Below, piece by piece: positions 25,067 through 34,954 of a stretch of 64,000 nucleotides of DNA (position 1 is the first letter of the stretch; each line of letters starts with the position of its first letter). The position numbers and the translations under genes are program-made. Source of the stretch: Semisulcospira habei (lineage: Eukaryota; Mollusca; Gastropoda; Semisulcospiridae); assembly GCA_036245525.1 (NCBI GenBank), contig BTPG01000004.1, positions 54,285,297 through 54,349,296 on the forward strand. The letters run 5' to 3'. The notes beneath the pieces are model-generated. The model was not told where the DNA came from. It saw only the letters and a program-made list of their open reading frames with translations, and searched no databases.

Positions 25067-25614
25067 TCTTTTATGTTTGTTGTTTTATTCCCGTTTTTTA
25101 TTTTATTTTTGTTGTTGGATTTTTTTGGTGTTTTTTGTTGTTGTTTTGTTGTTGTTGTTGGTTTTGTTGTTGTTTTTGTTTTGTTTTAGGTTTTTTTCCT
25201 TGTTTTTATTTTGTTTTTGTTTGTTTGGGTTTTTTATGATTTTTTGTTTTTTTGTTTGTTTTTTTTTTTGGGGGGGGGTGGGAAGCCGGGAGGGGGGGGG
25301 GGCTGGAAGGGGTGGTGGTGCGGGGGGTTGTGTGTGAAATGCGACACATAAATGATTGTATTGTTTTTATCAATCATGTATCCCCCTCCCTCCCCTACCT
25401 ACCCCCAACCCCCACCACCCCTCTCACCACCCCCTCTCCCCTCCAACCACTCAGTTCGTCCCCTCTGTCACCTCAAGACTCTGGTCCTGTGACATGGAGG
25501 GTGAGATTGGCTGACGTAACTTCATAAGCGGGCATTGGATTAACTCCGCTGCCTGATGAAGCATTTCTCGCGCGCGTGACTCCTTCAACAGTCTATTTCA
25601 GGACAGTTCCATCT

Positions 25615-25670
25615 GCAAGAGGCATTGATTTTCATGAGCCGGGGTTCACGAAAACCTTTCCTGTTTGCAG
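25615..25670. repeat. Degenerate family A core
   Basis: GCAAGAGGCATTGATTTTCA pairs loosely with TCACGAAAACCTTTCCTGTT. The loop is deleted to GAGCCGGGGT. Confidence 0.5.
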
Positions 25671-25765
25671 TCAATAACTGGTGTCATTTATGTACATTCC
25701 TAAACGGCTGTAAGACGTGAACGGATCAGCATCAACAACTGGGTTAATGGGTTTTGTGTCAGCCC

Positions 25766-25850
25766 ATTGGCTGTCCGTAGCGCTTTTTGTCGCGATGATT
25801 CCTAAAGGAATCATTGCGACAAAAAACGCTACCGACACCCAAAGGTTTAA
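25766..25850. mobile_element. Family C hairpin element
   Basis: CCATTGGCTGTCCGTAGCGC pairs with GCTACCGACACCCAAAGG. The inner arms are TTTTTGTCGCGATGATTCCT / AGGAATCATTGCGACAAAAA. The right boundary is TTAA at 25847. Confidence 0.8.
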
Positions 25851-26220
25851 AGCTTCTTTGTGTTTTCCTTCGATTCAAGGACCAGCATGCCTTACGCGTC
25901 TGTGTTGTCTGCTAAGGACTGCCCACAAGTCGCAGGAGAATTTGCTCAAAGGCAGTGCATGAGTAGCTGAATACCAAACTGCATCAGACGCAACCCTTGC
26001 ACAAAAAAGAACAAATCATTCTGCTCCCGACACAGAAAGTCAGAGAACAGTAACACTTCTTTTGTGTATGGCAGTCTGAGTTGGGGGTACTTAGTGTATT
26101 AGTTATAGTTAGTTAGTTACCCGGCTAGCTAACTAGCATCCTAGCTTACCTTTAGGCTGTCGGTACGGTTAGTTAGTTAGTTAGTTAGTTAATTGGTTGG
26201 CTAACTAACGTGTTTGCCAG

Positions 26221-26315
26221 CTAACCCCTTCGCTGTCGGCAGCACTCTTTGTCACTATGATTCCTATACATGGGAATCACCGCTACAAAGATTGCTATTG
26301 ACAGCCAAGAGTTAG
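26221..26315. mobile_element. Family C hairpin element
   Basis: CTAACCCCTTCGCTGTCGGC at the left, ATTGACAGCCAAGAGTTAG at the right, with arms GATTCCTATACATGGGAATC at the centre. Confidence 0.75.
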
Positions 26316-26587
26316 TTAGTTAGTTTAAACGCTCTGCAAACAATGAAACTATCTCGCTGCTCAATTTTGAAGTAGGGCTCACTTTGAAAAGAAGAGACCA
26401 CCAATGCACGACCACCAATCGGAGAAACAGCTGCAGCCGGCAGCGGTAAAAAGTCCGCAGGTCTGAGAGCGTTTTTGAGGTCGATCATGCTGAGAATGTG
26501 TCATGGGGTTTTGCAGGCCTAGCGGAACTAAGCACCGGGCACTCTGAAACCTTCTAGAAGCCTCGCAGGATGAGTCTCTAATCATCT

Positions 26588-26655
26588 ACAAGAGGCACAG
26601 ATGCTCATGAGCCCATGCGCATGCGCAGGGGCTCATGAGAATCTGTGCCTCTTGC
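26588..26655. repeat. Family A hairpin core
   Basis: CAAGAGGCACAGATGCTCAT pairs with ATGAGAATCTGTGCCTCTTG. The loop GCCCATGCGCATGCGCAGGGGC is self-complementary. Confidence 0.85.
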
Positions 26656-26760
26656 TTGTAAAGGTCGGTGTCATCCGCCGAGCCTGATTTGCTTGAGATT
26701 TGAAGCTCGCGGCTGTCCAGAGGCTTTGCATTGTCTTTGAAGACGAATCTCTGTCCAGAT

Positions 26761-26826
26761 GCAAGAGGCACAGATTCTCGTAAACCCATGCAGCCGCAGG
26801 GGCTCAGGAGAACCTGTGCCTCTTGC
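26761..26826. repeat. Family A hairpin core
   Basis: GCAAGAGGCACAGATTCTCG pairs with AGGAGAACCTGTGCCTCTTG. Confidence 0.8.
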
Positions 26827-27160
26827 GAAGAAGTGTACTATCTCATCGGACCCACATTCGCATTGGGGAATGGGATGAAAAGCTCGGTGGTGCTGACGCT
26901 TATGAGATCTAGAGATCTGAAGGACTACAAGAAGAGCTGAAGACAGACCATAGTCACTCGTGCGGAACCGTTTAAAGCGGAAGTCCTCTGGCGGTGAAAG
27001 TGGATTGGCGAGGCAATTACCCCCCTTTGCCGAATTTTTATTGTACATTGCATTTTACACGCTTGGCGTTCGTTCATTTGGGTCTAGGTTCATTTAAAAA
27101 AAAAAATGTCTTTGAGAAAAACGACATACACGTCAAATGTAAGAAGTACAAATCACGATA

Positions 27161-27374
27161 TTAACTCATTCAGCCCCGACACACCACAGCAAGACACGGA
27201 TTCAGCATGATAGTTCAAGTGTGGTGCCGAAATAGCTTGGCACCCATGGGCGCCAAGCTATTTCGGCACCACCCTTGAACTATCATGCTCGATCTGTCTC
27301 TAGAATTGTAATACATTCTTTTAGAGGGCGACTTCAAAATTTGGGGATTTCGGTCCTGAGGCAGAATGTGTTAA
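27161..27374. mobile_element. Family B TTAA-bounded hairpin element
   Basis: TTAACTCATTCAGCCCCGAC at the left, GAGGCAGAATGTGTTAA at the right, with a GGTGCCGAAATAGCTTGGC / GCCAAGCTATTTCGGCACC core. The right TTAA is also the left boundary of a family C element. Confidence 0.9.
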
Positions 27375-27476
27375 CCTTTGGCTGTCGGTAGCGGTTTTTT
27401 TTTTTTTTTTTTTTTTTTTTAATGATTCCTGTCGGAATCATCGCGACAAAACAGCTACTGAAAACCAAAGGGCTAA
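27371..27476. mobile_element. Family C element with poly-T expansion in left arm
   Basis: TTAACCTTTGGCTGTCGGTA at the left pairs with CTACTGAAAACCAAAGGGCTAA at the right. In the left arm the normal TTTTTGTCGCG has become about 28 T's. The right arm keeps CATCGCGACAAAA. Confidence 0.8.
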
Positions 27477-27754
27477 GAATGAACCACATATTTTTTTTTT
27501 ATATTTTAATTGTGTAAAACTTTATTGTACACAACTCTTTTTCATATTGGAATCCTGTCTTTGCGCAGGTCTGAAAATATTCGAACCAGTTTCCATCTCA
27601 TCTGCCAACGTCGATCCACCACATGCAATGATAAACAATAAACAGCACACGCTCCAAAACCATCCGTGCCCCGTCAGGCTAGCCAGTCAGGTAGTGTCTA
27701 CAATATACATTAATTTCAATTCACTCACAAAACCGATCATGGCAAAATCCTCAT

Positions 27755-28347
27755 GGCTCACGTGCACGATAACGCAACATATATGGAATGTGGTAAAGCT
27801 GACAGTTGGGTTGTCCGTAAAGTGCAGTATATACATTGTAAAAATATAGGTGTTTTCTAACATGAGCTTTGACATTGGACATTCATCTAAATCGGTATCT
27901 TTAACTCATTCTCCCCCAGACACACCACAGCAAGATATGGATCGACCATGATAGTTCAAGGGTGATGCCAGAATAGCTTGGCGCCTATGGGCGCCAAGCT
28001 AGTCTGGTATCACCCTTGAACTATCATGGTCGATCTGTGTCCTGCCCTGCACCGCAGTCTTCAGAGGACGACGGCAAAATTTGGGGATTTCGGTCTTGGG
28101 GTACAATGAGTTAAGACGGTCATAGCTGACCCCTTTAGACTGGAGGACTGACCATAACACCAAAGAAAGATAACATCTTTTCATGTATGTGCAGACCCCG
28201 TGTGACCTTTCACCCTTAGAGGGGTCTACCAAGCAAGCCGACACAGAAAGTCCTATTATAGATACATCCATGTCAAGCTTCCCACTAATGATAACGAATA
28301 AATGGGCAGACGACATAGTTTCATTTTGTTTGTGGCACGTGAGCCAT
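27755..28347. mobile_element. GGCTCACGTG-bounded element, diverged, interrupted by family B
   Basis: ATGGCTCACGTGCACGA at the left and GGCACGTGAGCCAT at the right are inverted ends shared with the elements at 28574 and 34067. A family B element (27901-28114) sits inside. The internal tandem units are mostly absent. Confidence 0.6.
27901..28114. mobile_element. Family B TTAA-bounded hairpin element
   Basis: TTAACTCATTCTCCCCCAGA at the left and GGGGTACAATGAGTTAA at the right. The core ATGGATCGACCATGATAGTT is mirrored around GCGCCTATGGGCGC. TTAA on both sides. Confidence 0.92.
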
Positions 28348-28573
28348 CAAGGCGCAGGTATTCTAGGTCCCTAGGATGCGCCTGACAACACTGGCGTAGC
28401 AACGCCTCTCTTTTCGCTGAGCGATATCGTCAGTAACAATCACGGGGTTAATGAGGATTTTTGGAAACTAAAGTGGAATTTGTGAAAATTGCATTTTATT
28501 TTCGTTTCCAAGAAAACTGCGGTCACCAATTTGCTTCTCCTATAGCATTATTAACAAGAATGGCAAAGCCATT

Positions 28574-29713
28574 ATGGCTCACGTGTATGACCGATTTACA
28601 TATGTGTGACCTTTGTGACAAGGGCTGGTTTCTGCAGCAGCAAAATCCACGTTTTCTGAAAATGTAAGCATTTTTCACACATCTGTCAACCCACGTTACC
28701 CTTGACCTTTGTGATGAGTCGACTAAATTAGTACGCATAGAAAGGTCTTATCATCAGCTATCTTTGTACCAAATTTGGTTGAAAACTTTGGGAATACCTA
28801 TAATTTTATTTTAAAAAATCAGCATTTTACATACATTTGCCAGCCTCTTGTGACCCTTGACCTTTCCAAGGGGTCATCCAAATTAGTATGCATAGATAGG
28901 TCTTACCATCAGGTATCTCTGTACCAAATGTGGGTTTTAAGTTGTGAATATAATTAGAGAAAAAACATTTTTGTCAAAATATGGCTATTTTAGACATATT
29001 TCCTGAGCTCTCGTGACCCTTGACCTTTCCAAGGGATCAACCAAATTAGTGTGCATAGAAAGGTCTTCCCATCATGTATCTCTGTAGCAAGTTTGGGTTT
29101 AAAGTTGTGAATAGTATTTGAAAAAAAAACAACATCTTTTGTCAGAATATGGCTATTTCGGACCAATTTCATGCGCCCTTGTGACCCTTGACCTTTCTGA
29201 AGGGTCATCAAAATTAGTATGGATAGATAGGTATTACCACCAGGTATCTCTGTACCAAGTTTGGGTTTGAAGTTGTGAATAGTATTATGAGAAAAAACAT
29301 CTTTTGTCAAAATATGGCTATTTTTCACCAATTCCCTGATCTCTTGTGACCCTTGACCTTTCCGAGGGACCAACCAAATTAGTGCATATAGAACGGTCTT
29401 ACCATGAGGTATCTTTTTACTAAGTTTGGGTCTGAAGTTGTGAATAGTATTTGAGAAAAAATAAATTATGTCAAAATATAGCTATTTTTTACCTATTTCC
29501 TGATCCTCTGTGACCTTGACCTTTATGAGAGGTCACTCAAATTGATATGTTAGAAAGGTCTTACGACAAAATGTCCTTGGGCCAAGTTTGAAGATTGTGG
29601 CTTGAATAGTCTCTGAGAAAATGCCAACGTTAAAGTTTACCACGGACGACGACGGACGGACGGACGACCACTGGCCCAAAACATAGACTCACATTTGCTT
29701 TGCACGTGAGCCA
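28574..29713 (+). mobile_element. Element with internal ~165-bp tandem repeats
   Basis: It is bounded by TGGCTCACGTGTATGAC and TTTGCACGTGAGCCA, an imperfect terminal inverted repeat. Inside, units containing GTGACCCTTGACCTTTCC and CAAATTAGTATGCATAGATA recur at about 28694, 28851, 29014, 29181, 29347 and 29510, at 157-167-bp spacing. The right part holds an ACGGACGACGACGGACGG low-complexity block. No ORF of note. A second copy is at 34067-34937 and an inverted fragment at 59563-59845. Confidence 0.8.
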
Positions 29714-29914
29714 ATAATAAATAATAATAATGAAGGATTCGTGTATAGCGCAAAATCTTTTTGTGGCAAAAACTCATTGCGCTATTCTGCATCTCCCAAA
29801 AACGTCCTGCTTCTCCCATAAACGTTCTGCATCTCCCATAAACGAGCTGTGAGTCCTTCGGTTTTCCTGCAGGTTGTCTTCTGTCAGTCATGTGCCCACG
29901 ATCCGCTCTGTTAG

Positions 29915-30126
29915 TTAACCCTTTCACTACCGAGAAAGTTGAACACGAGCCATCTGCAAGAGGTATAGATCATCATGAGCCCCCGCAGTTGCGGGGGCTC
30001 ATGAGGTTCTATACCTCTTGTTGAAACCACATTCAATCTATATTCTTTTGTCGGCGTATTTCTGATGTTGAATTTGCAATGAATGCAAAACGCACAATCT
30101 GCGTCCACAGGCAGTGGAGGGGTTGA
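29915..30126. mobile_element. Family A TTAA-bounded hairpin element
   Basis: TTAACCCTTTCACTACCGAG at the left, CAGGCAGTGGAGGGGTTGA at the right. The core at 29956-30021 is GAGGTATAGATCATCATGAG / CTCATGAGGTTCTATACCTC, with GTATA/TATAC on both arms. Confidence 0.88.
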
Positions 30127-30145
30127 CAGCCTCTGTCTCTTTCAC

Positions 30146-30250
30146 GTCCAACTACGGGAGATGGATCGACCCTGATAGCACACGCTTAGTGCCTGAAAAG
30201 GCCTAATACAATCAAATCGGCCACGGTCGATCCCGAGCTCCCTACAGACA
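30146..30250. repeat. Degenerate family B remnant
   Basis: GGGAGATGGATCGACCCTGA and CACGGTCGATCCCGAGCTCC are the outer parts of a B core. The centre is badly eroded. Confidence 0.5.
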
Positions 30251-30266
30251 TTGAGAGTAAAAATGT

Positions 30267-30356
30267 TGAATCCTCTGGCTTGCCCATAGCGCTTTTAGTC
30301 TCAATGATTGTAGGAATCAACGCATCAAAACGCGCTACCGACAGCCAAAGTGTTAA
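30267..30356. mobile_element. Family C hairpin element
   Basis: CATAGCGCTTTTAGTCTCAATG pairs imperfectly with CGCATCAAAACGCGCTACCG. The right boundary AAAGTGTTAA is clear and the left boundary is TTGA. Confidence 0.7.
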
Positions 30357-30738
30357 CGTTAGTCTGTGGGGTTTTGTTGCGGAAGGTCCTTGGGCCGACG
30401 CCCGCCTTAGTAAGCATGACAGCTCACAGTTTTGCCACGCGAGCTAGCTGCGGCTTTTGTGTCGACCCGAGGAAATTTTGCTCACTGGGTTTGGGTCCAT
30501 CGTTATTACTTTCCTCTGACGAAAAAAAACCCCAAACAGTTCACAGTTAAAAAGCATTGAGAGCAAGAAAAAAAAAAGAAAAAAAGTCAATGTCCTGTTT
30601 GCCTCTTCCGCCCCCGAAATGTGTCCGTCTTTCTGCAGTTTCTCACGGTAATCAAAGAGTAAGACCTTCGCGTAGTAGTGGACTTTGACGTCTCTTTGGT
30701 TTGAGCTGCTGCAAGAACTAAAGAAATCCCTAACAACT

Positions 30739-30819
30739 TTGATTCATTCGAGACGAGCCACACACGGATACGCGGCGAACAGCCGCGTATCCGCGTGTGG
30801 CACGTCTCGAATGAGTTAA
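30739..30819. mobile_element. Family E palindrome in the 3' UTR region of the minus-strand TSSK
   Basis: TCATTCGAGACG and GGATACGCGG at the left are mirrored by CCGCGTATCC and CGTCTCGAATGAGTTAA at the right. It starts 32 bp beyond the kinase stop codon (30851), so it should be transcribed as a strong hairpin if the 3' UTR extends this far. Confidence 0.85.
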
Positions 30820-30850
30820 TATAGTGAATCTGTGTAGGCTCTGATTTGCG

Positions 30851-31183
30851 TTAAACCATGGCCGCCAAGACTTCAGACTGGGGCCTGCTGCTCTTATTCT
30901 GCATATCGTCCTGCTCATTGGGGGTCCTCAAGTTGGAGTCCGATGTGGCCAGGGTTTGAGACGTGCCTGGCAGGGGCTCGCTGTCCGCGGTGTTCATCCA
31001 CACGTGGGACAGGATCTGGGGAATGGTCAGGCGCTTCTGGGTGTTGACCTCCAGGATCTTGCGGATGAGGTCCTTGACTTCTGGGGAGACGACCTTGGAG
31101 CGCGAGAACCCGACCTTCCGTTCCAGCTGGTCCTTGATCATCTTCTTGATGTTGGAGTCGTCGTAGGGCATAGAGGCGCACAC
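30851..31183 (-). CDS. TSSK1/2-like kinase, coding exon 4 (C-lobe and tail)
   Basis: It starts after the acceptor CACCTGCCAG with VCASMPYDDSNIKK and ends at TAA (30851-30853), giving residues 233-342. It holds the last kinase helices (RLTIPQILSHVWM) and a Ser/Thr/Pro-rich tail of about 45 residues with no known domain. Junction phase 0 matches exon 3. The exon is more GC-rich than exon 1. Confidence 0.9.
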   Translation of the reverse strand: MCASMPYDDSNIKKMIKDQLERKVGFSRSKVVSPEVKDLIRKILEVNTQKRLTIPQILSHVWMNTADSEPLPGTSQTLATSDSNLRTPNEQDDMQNKSSRPQSEVLAAMV

Positions 31184-31316
31184 CTGGCAGGTGTACATGG
31201 ACGGTTAACTTTGTGGAAAATAGCCGACGTGTACTGATCTGTAGACTCTGGACGCTTTGGCCTTAGCCATAGGGTCCAAAATCACAGGCCATCGAACACA
31301 TAAATGACCTTACCTT

Positions 31317-31532
31317 ATGAACCAATTTCAGCCCCACGGACGCATTTACCACATTTTGAAGGCGTCACCTCAAGACTATCTACCAGTTGCATGAGATGGA
31401 TCGACCATGATAATTCAAGGGTAGTGTCAGATTAGTTCGGCGCCATCCGGCGCCGAGCTAATCTGGCACTACCCTTGAATTATCATGGTCGATCTATTTC
31501 CTACGATAATGCGACGAGGCTAAATGGGTTAA
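31317..31532. mobile_element. Family B hairpin element in TSSK intron 3
   Basis: The left end ACCAATTTCAGCCCCACGGA is decayed; the right end GAGGCTAAATGGGTTAA is intact. The core ATGGATCGACCATGATAATT is mirrored around GGCGCCATCCGGCGCC. Confidence 0.85.
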
Positions 31533-31687
31533 TTTCTGCTCATTTCATTCATAATACTGCATATACTTCAATATACCTGAAGGCAACCTTATTCATTTTA
31601 TCACGGATACAGGGGACTGGACGACGGTACATCTGAATGAACGGTAACATTTATCAGGCACTTCCTTTAAGCAGTCGTGTAGTAATT

Positions 31688-31748
31688 TCAGGCGCCAAGC
31701 TAATCTGGCACTACCTTAGAACTATATTAATGGTCGATCCATCCCCCA
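31688..31748. repeat. Half family B element
   Basis: Only the right half is present: GGCGCCAAGCTAATCTGGCA to ATGGTCGATCCATCCCCC. Confidence 0.65.
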
Positions 31749-31878
31749 CTATGCCTCCTTAGCCTCGTCGCTGCCACGGTACATTCACTGCACGTACATT
31801 TTGGTTTTCTGTAATCTTGGCTCATTTAACATCCAAAAGCCAACACCGTCCCAAAAACTTGGGTACAGATTGGTCTCA

Positions 31879-31944
31879 GCAAGAGGAATAGATCTTCATG
31901 AGCCCCCGCAGTCGCGAGGGCAGGTGAGGGTCTATGTCTCTTGT
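31879..31944. repeat. Family A hairpin core in TSSK intron 3
   Basis: CAAGAGGAATAGATCTTCAT pairs with GGTGAGGGTCTATGTCTCTT, flanked on the left by TTGGTCTCAG. Confidence 0.75.
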
Positions 31945-32001
31945 TGGATCACGTTGACATTTGTTTTCAGTGTAGAGGTTACAATCAAATGTGCTGACAC
32001 A

Positions 32002-32182
32002 TTATTTTGAAGCTGCCCTCTGAAGGACTGCATTACAATTCTGGAGACAGATCGACCATGATAGTTCAAGGGTGGTGCCAGAATAGCTTGGCGCCTGAGG
32101 CGCCAAGCTATTCTGGCACCACCCTTGAACTATCATGCTCGATCCATGTCTTGCTGTGATGTGTCGGGGCTGAATGAGTTCA
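32002..32182. mobile_element. Family B element in reverse orientation, 24 bp from an exon
   Basis: Relative to other B copies the asymmetrical flanks are swapped: TACAATTCTGGAGACAGATC is on the left and GTCGGGGCTGAATGAGTTCA on the right. The core is GGTGCCAGAATAGCTTGGC mirrored around GCGCCTGAGGCGC. It lies just inside intron 3, 24 bp from the donor of exon 3. Confidence 0.85.
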
Positions 32183-32206
32183 GATCCACTGAGAACAGTA
32201 TCTCAC

Positions 32207-32414
32207 CATAATGTAGAGAATAACGCCCATGGCCCAGACGTCGTGGAGAGGTACGTAGTAGGGAATCCCCTGAAGTATCTCCGGCGCAGCGTAGGCAGCA
32301 CTGCCGCAGAAGGTTTTACTGAGGGTCGGCTCCTCGTAGTAACGCGCAAAGCCAAAGTCCGACACCTTGATGTTGTTCTGGAAGTCAAGCAGCAGGTTCT
32401 CGCACTTCAGGTCT
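32207..32414 (-). CDS. TSSK1/2-like kinase, coding exon 3 (catalytic and activation loops)
   Basis: The acceptor TCTAACCAG precedes AGACCTGAAG; the exon ends ATTATG before the donor GTGAGA. It covers the HRD Arg/Asp (163-164), DFG (182-184), the activation-loop TFCGS and the AAPE motif. The first two bases of the Arg codon come from exon 2. Frame is open throughout and all catalytic residues are present. Confidence 0.92.
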
Positions 32415-32447
32415 CTGGTTAGAGGACAGGGCACCGAGTGTCCATGT

Positions 32448-32507
32448 TAGCAAAAGATCCTCGTGCCGATGTTCGCGGAGGACATCGGCCCGAGGATTTC
32501 TTACTAG
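32448..32507. repeat. Family D-variant palindrome 34 bp from TSSK exon 3
   Basis: TTAGCAAAAGATCCTCGTGCC pairs imperfectly with GGCCCGAGGATTTCTTACTAGG. It is like the D variant at 53811. Confidence 0.55.
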
Positions 32508-32529
32508 GTTACGGCAAGGCCGGTTATCT

Positions 32530-32611
32530 TTAACTAATTCGAGTCGCGCCGCCTCCGGATACGCGGCTTATGCTGCACATCCGGTGGCGGGGCACGTCTC
32601 GAATGAGTTCA
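32530..32611. mobile_element. Family E TTAA-bounded palindrome
   Basis: TTAACTAATTCGAGTCGCGCC at the left, GGCACGTCTCGAATGAGTTCA at the right, and GGATACGCGGCTTATGC inside. Confidence 0.8.
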
Positions 32612-32743
32612 CGTTAAGCAAGGTTAGGTACAGTTATTTGTTGTCATTCATTGCTTTATGGCTGCGCTTGTAATTATCTACGGCTTGAAGTCAGTTTTTG
32701 ATTATGAAATGCAGACCAAACAGGTGACTGCTAAGCGTGTAAA

Positions 32744-32942
32744 ATGCAGAGAAGAACCAACAAAGAAAGATGCACGCTTAGAAATTACAAGTTACAACAC
32801 AATTTTTAATAGTTCGGGGCACTTACTTCCTCTGACAAGATAAGTAGCGAATTGTTAACTTGTTTCTTTGTCTATTTTGAAAGAAGGGCTTGTAACTGTA
32901 TTTGTAAACGTGCTTCTTTCCCCGTTGTGTTATTCTCTGCAG
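32744..32942. mobile_element. Family H MITE-like element
   Basis: ATGCAGAGAAGAACCAACAA with AAGATGCACG at the left is mirrored by CGTGCTTCTTTCC and GTTATTCTCTGCAGC at the right. It also has ACAACACAATTTTTAATAG, as in the copy at 10689. Confidence 0.7.
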
Positions 32943-32949
32943 CATCTTA

Positions 32950-32954
32950 TTGAC

Positions 32955-33051
<97 letters not shown>

Positions 33052-33052
33052 T
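32950..33052. repeat. (GATT)n microsatellite
   Basis: About 25 near-perfect GATT units. Confidence 0.95.
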
Positions 33053-33148
33053 ATTGCAGCAAAGGAGAGCTAACGAAAATACACAAACGTACATCTGTGT
33101 CGCCAGCCCCTCTAAAAAGCAACATACACGTGGTCAAGCTACACCTTT

Positions 33149-33245
33149 CCCAGTTTGTAAAGGCCAACGGGCTTACGTCGGCTGCCTTTGGCCCGCGCAC
33201 GACCGTGCGCGGCACAACGGCGGCCGACGACCTTCACAAAATGGG
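33149..33245. mobile_element. Family D palindrome 18 bp from TSSK exon 2 donor
   Basis: CCCAGTTTGTAAAGGCCAAC starts it and GACCTTCACAAAATGGG ends it. The centre CCCGCGCACGACCGTGCGCGG is a strong hairpin. Confidence 0.8.
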
Positions 33246-33263
33246 TCCATGCCAAGCACTGAC

Positions 33264-33412
33264 CTGTGGGCGATGTTGTTGCTATGGAGATAGGCGACCG
33301 CCTGCACGAGCTGTCTGAACATCTGGCGTGCCCGATCCTCGGGGATGGCGCCTCGCAGCTTGATGTACTCTAGCAGGTCACCGTGACCCGCGTGTTCCAT
33401 GATGATGTAGAT
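33264..33412 (-). CDS. TSSK1/2-like kinase, coding exon 2
   Basis: The acceptor TTGTTGTAG precedes ATCTACATC, and the exon ends CCCACAG before the donor GTCAGTG. It encodes IYIIMEHAGHGDLLEYIK and continues to the HSNNIAH that precedes the catalytic loop (residues 114-162). It contains the hinge and helices D and E. Length 149 nt, phase 0 in and phase 2 out, matching both neighbours. Confidence 0.92.
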
Positions 33413-33425
33413 CTACAACAAGTAG

Positions 33426-33505
33426 TTAACTCACTCGAGACGTGTCGCCTCTGGATACGCGGCTTAAGCCGCGTATCCGGAGGCGGCACGTCTCGAATTA
33501 GTTAA
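33426..33505. mobile_element. Family E TTAA-bounded palindrome
   Basis: TTAACTCACTCGAGACGTGT at the left, GCACGTCTCGAATTAGTTAA at the right. The centre GGATACGCGGCTTAAGCCGCGTATCC is perfect. The right TTAA is shared with the family A element at 33502. Confidence 0.92.
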
Positions 33506-33689
33506 CTCTTTTACTGCCGGTGAACCGCAGCCTTGGAAGGAACGTGCATACACATTGGTGTCAGCAAGAGGCATGGATGCTCATAAGCCCCCGCAAGTGC
33601 GGGGGGGATGAGGGGGGGGGGGGCTCATGAGGATCTATGTCTCTTGCCGTTGAATTGTGTTAAGGTTTTCTCGGCAGTGAAAGGGTTAA
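33502..33689. mobile_element. Family A TTAA-bounded hairpin element
   Basis: TTAACTCTTTTACTGCCGGT at the left and GGCAGTGAAAGGGTTAA at the right. The hairpin at 33563-33648 has a loop enlarged by a GGGGGGG-ATGAG-GGGGGGG slip. Confidence 0.88.
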
Positions 33690-34066
33690 TTATAGCATTT
33701 AAACTCCGGGAGGGCAGCTGCGGTCATCTCACGACGGCGATCTACAACAACCACGGGAATTTGGTGATGGTTCATGATGATGATGGTGGTGGATGATGCC
33801 AATGACGACTCTGTCGACGACGACGACGACGACGTCAACGAAGACAACGACGACGACGACGATGATGATGATAAATGGTTGAGTGACTGACCGATTGAGT
33901 ATTTGATTTACCGGTCGGCCAGTGGTTTATCAATGAGTCAACCCCCAAAAATGCAGCCGCAACGTTTTGGCGATAAACAAAAACGTGTGATCCCACCCAT
34001 CCATTTCTCCTGCTCAACCAGACAATTCTACTCAAAATAAGTAGAACAAGAAAGGCAAAGCAATTA

Positions 34067-34937
34067 TGGCTCATGTGCACGACCGATCTACATGTGTGAC
34101 CTTTGTGACAATAAGTAAAGGGCTGGCTTCCGCACCAGCAAAATCCATGTTTTCTCAAAATGTAAGCATTTTTCACATATCTGTCTACTCCCCCCCCCCC
34201 CCTCCCTCCCCGACCCTTTACCTTTGCGATGAGTCGACTAAATTAGATTGCACAGGAAGGTCTTATCATCAGCTACCTTTGTGCCAAATGTGATTGAAAA
34301 AGTGTGCGAACATGTTGATAATACCTACAATTGGCATTTTACACACATTTGCCAGCCAGTGACCCTTGACCTTGCCAAAGGGTCATCCAAATAATTAGTA
34401 TGCCTAGATAGGTCTTACCATCAGGTATCTCTGTACCAAATTTGGATTTGAAGTTGTGAATAGTATTTGAGAAAAAAACATCTCTGACAAAATATGGCTA
34501 TTTTGGTCCTATTTCCTGAGCTCTTGTGACCCTTGACCTTTCCGAGGGATCAACCAAATTAGCATGCATAAAAAGGCCTTACCATCAGGTATCTTTGTAC
34601 CAAGTGTGGGTTTGAAGTTATGAAAAGTTTTTCAGAAAACATAAATTATGTCAAAATATAGCTAATTTTGACCTATTTCCTGAGCCCCTGTGACGTTGAC
34701 TTTTTGTGAGAGGTCAATCAAATTGGTATGTTTTTAAAGGTCTTGCCACAAAGTATCCTTGGGCCAAGTGTGAAGACTGTGACTTGAATAGTCTCCGAGA
34801 AAATGCCAACATTAAAGTTTACCACGGACGACGGACGACGGACGACGGCGGACTGATGACGGACGACAGACGACAGACGACGGACGGACGACCACTGGCC
34901 CAAAACATAGACTCACTTTTCCTTTGCACGTGAGCCA
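34067..34937 (+). mobile_element. Second element with ~165-bp tandem repeats
   Basis: Bounded by TGGCTCATGTGCACGAC and TTTGCACGTGAGCCA. Units with GTGACCCTTGACCTT and the TAGGTCTTACCATCAGGTA block recur at about 34365 and 34527, with shorter relics. It carries the same ACGGACGACGG block before the right end as the 28574 copy. Confidence 0.78.
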
Positions 34938-34954
34938 AAAATGGTCATCTTCTT

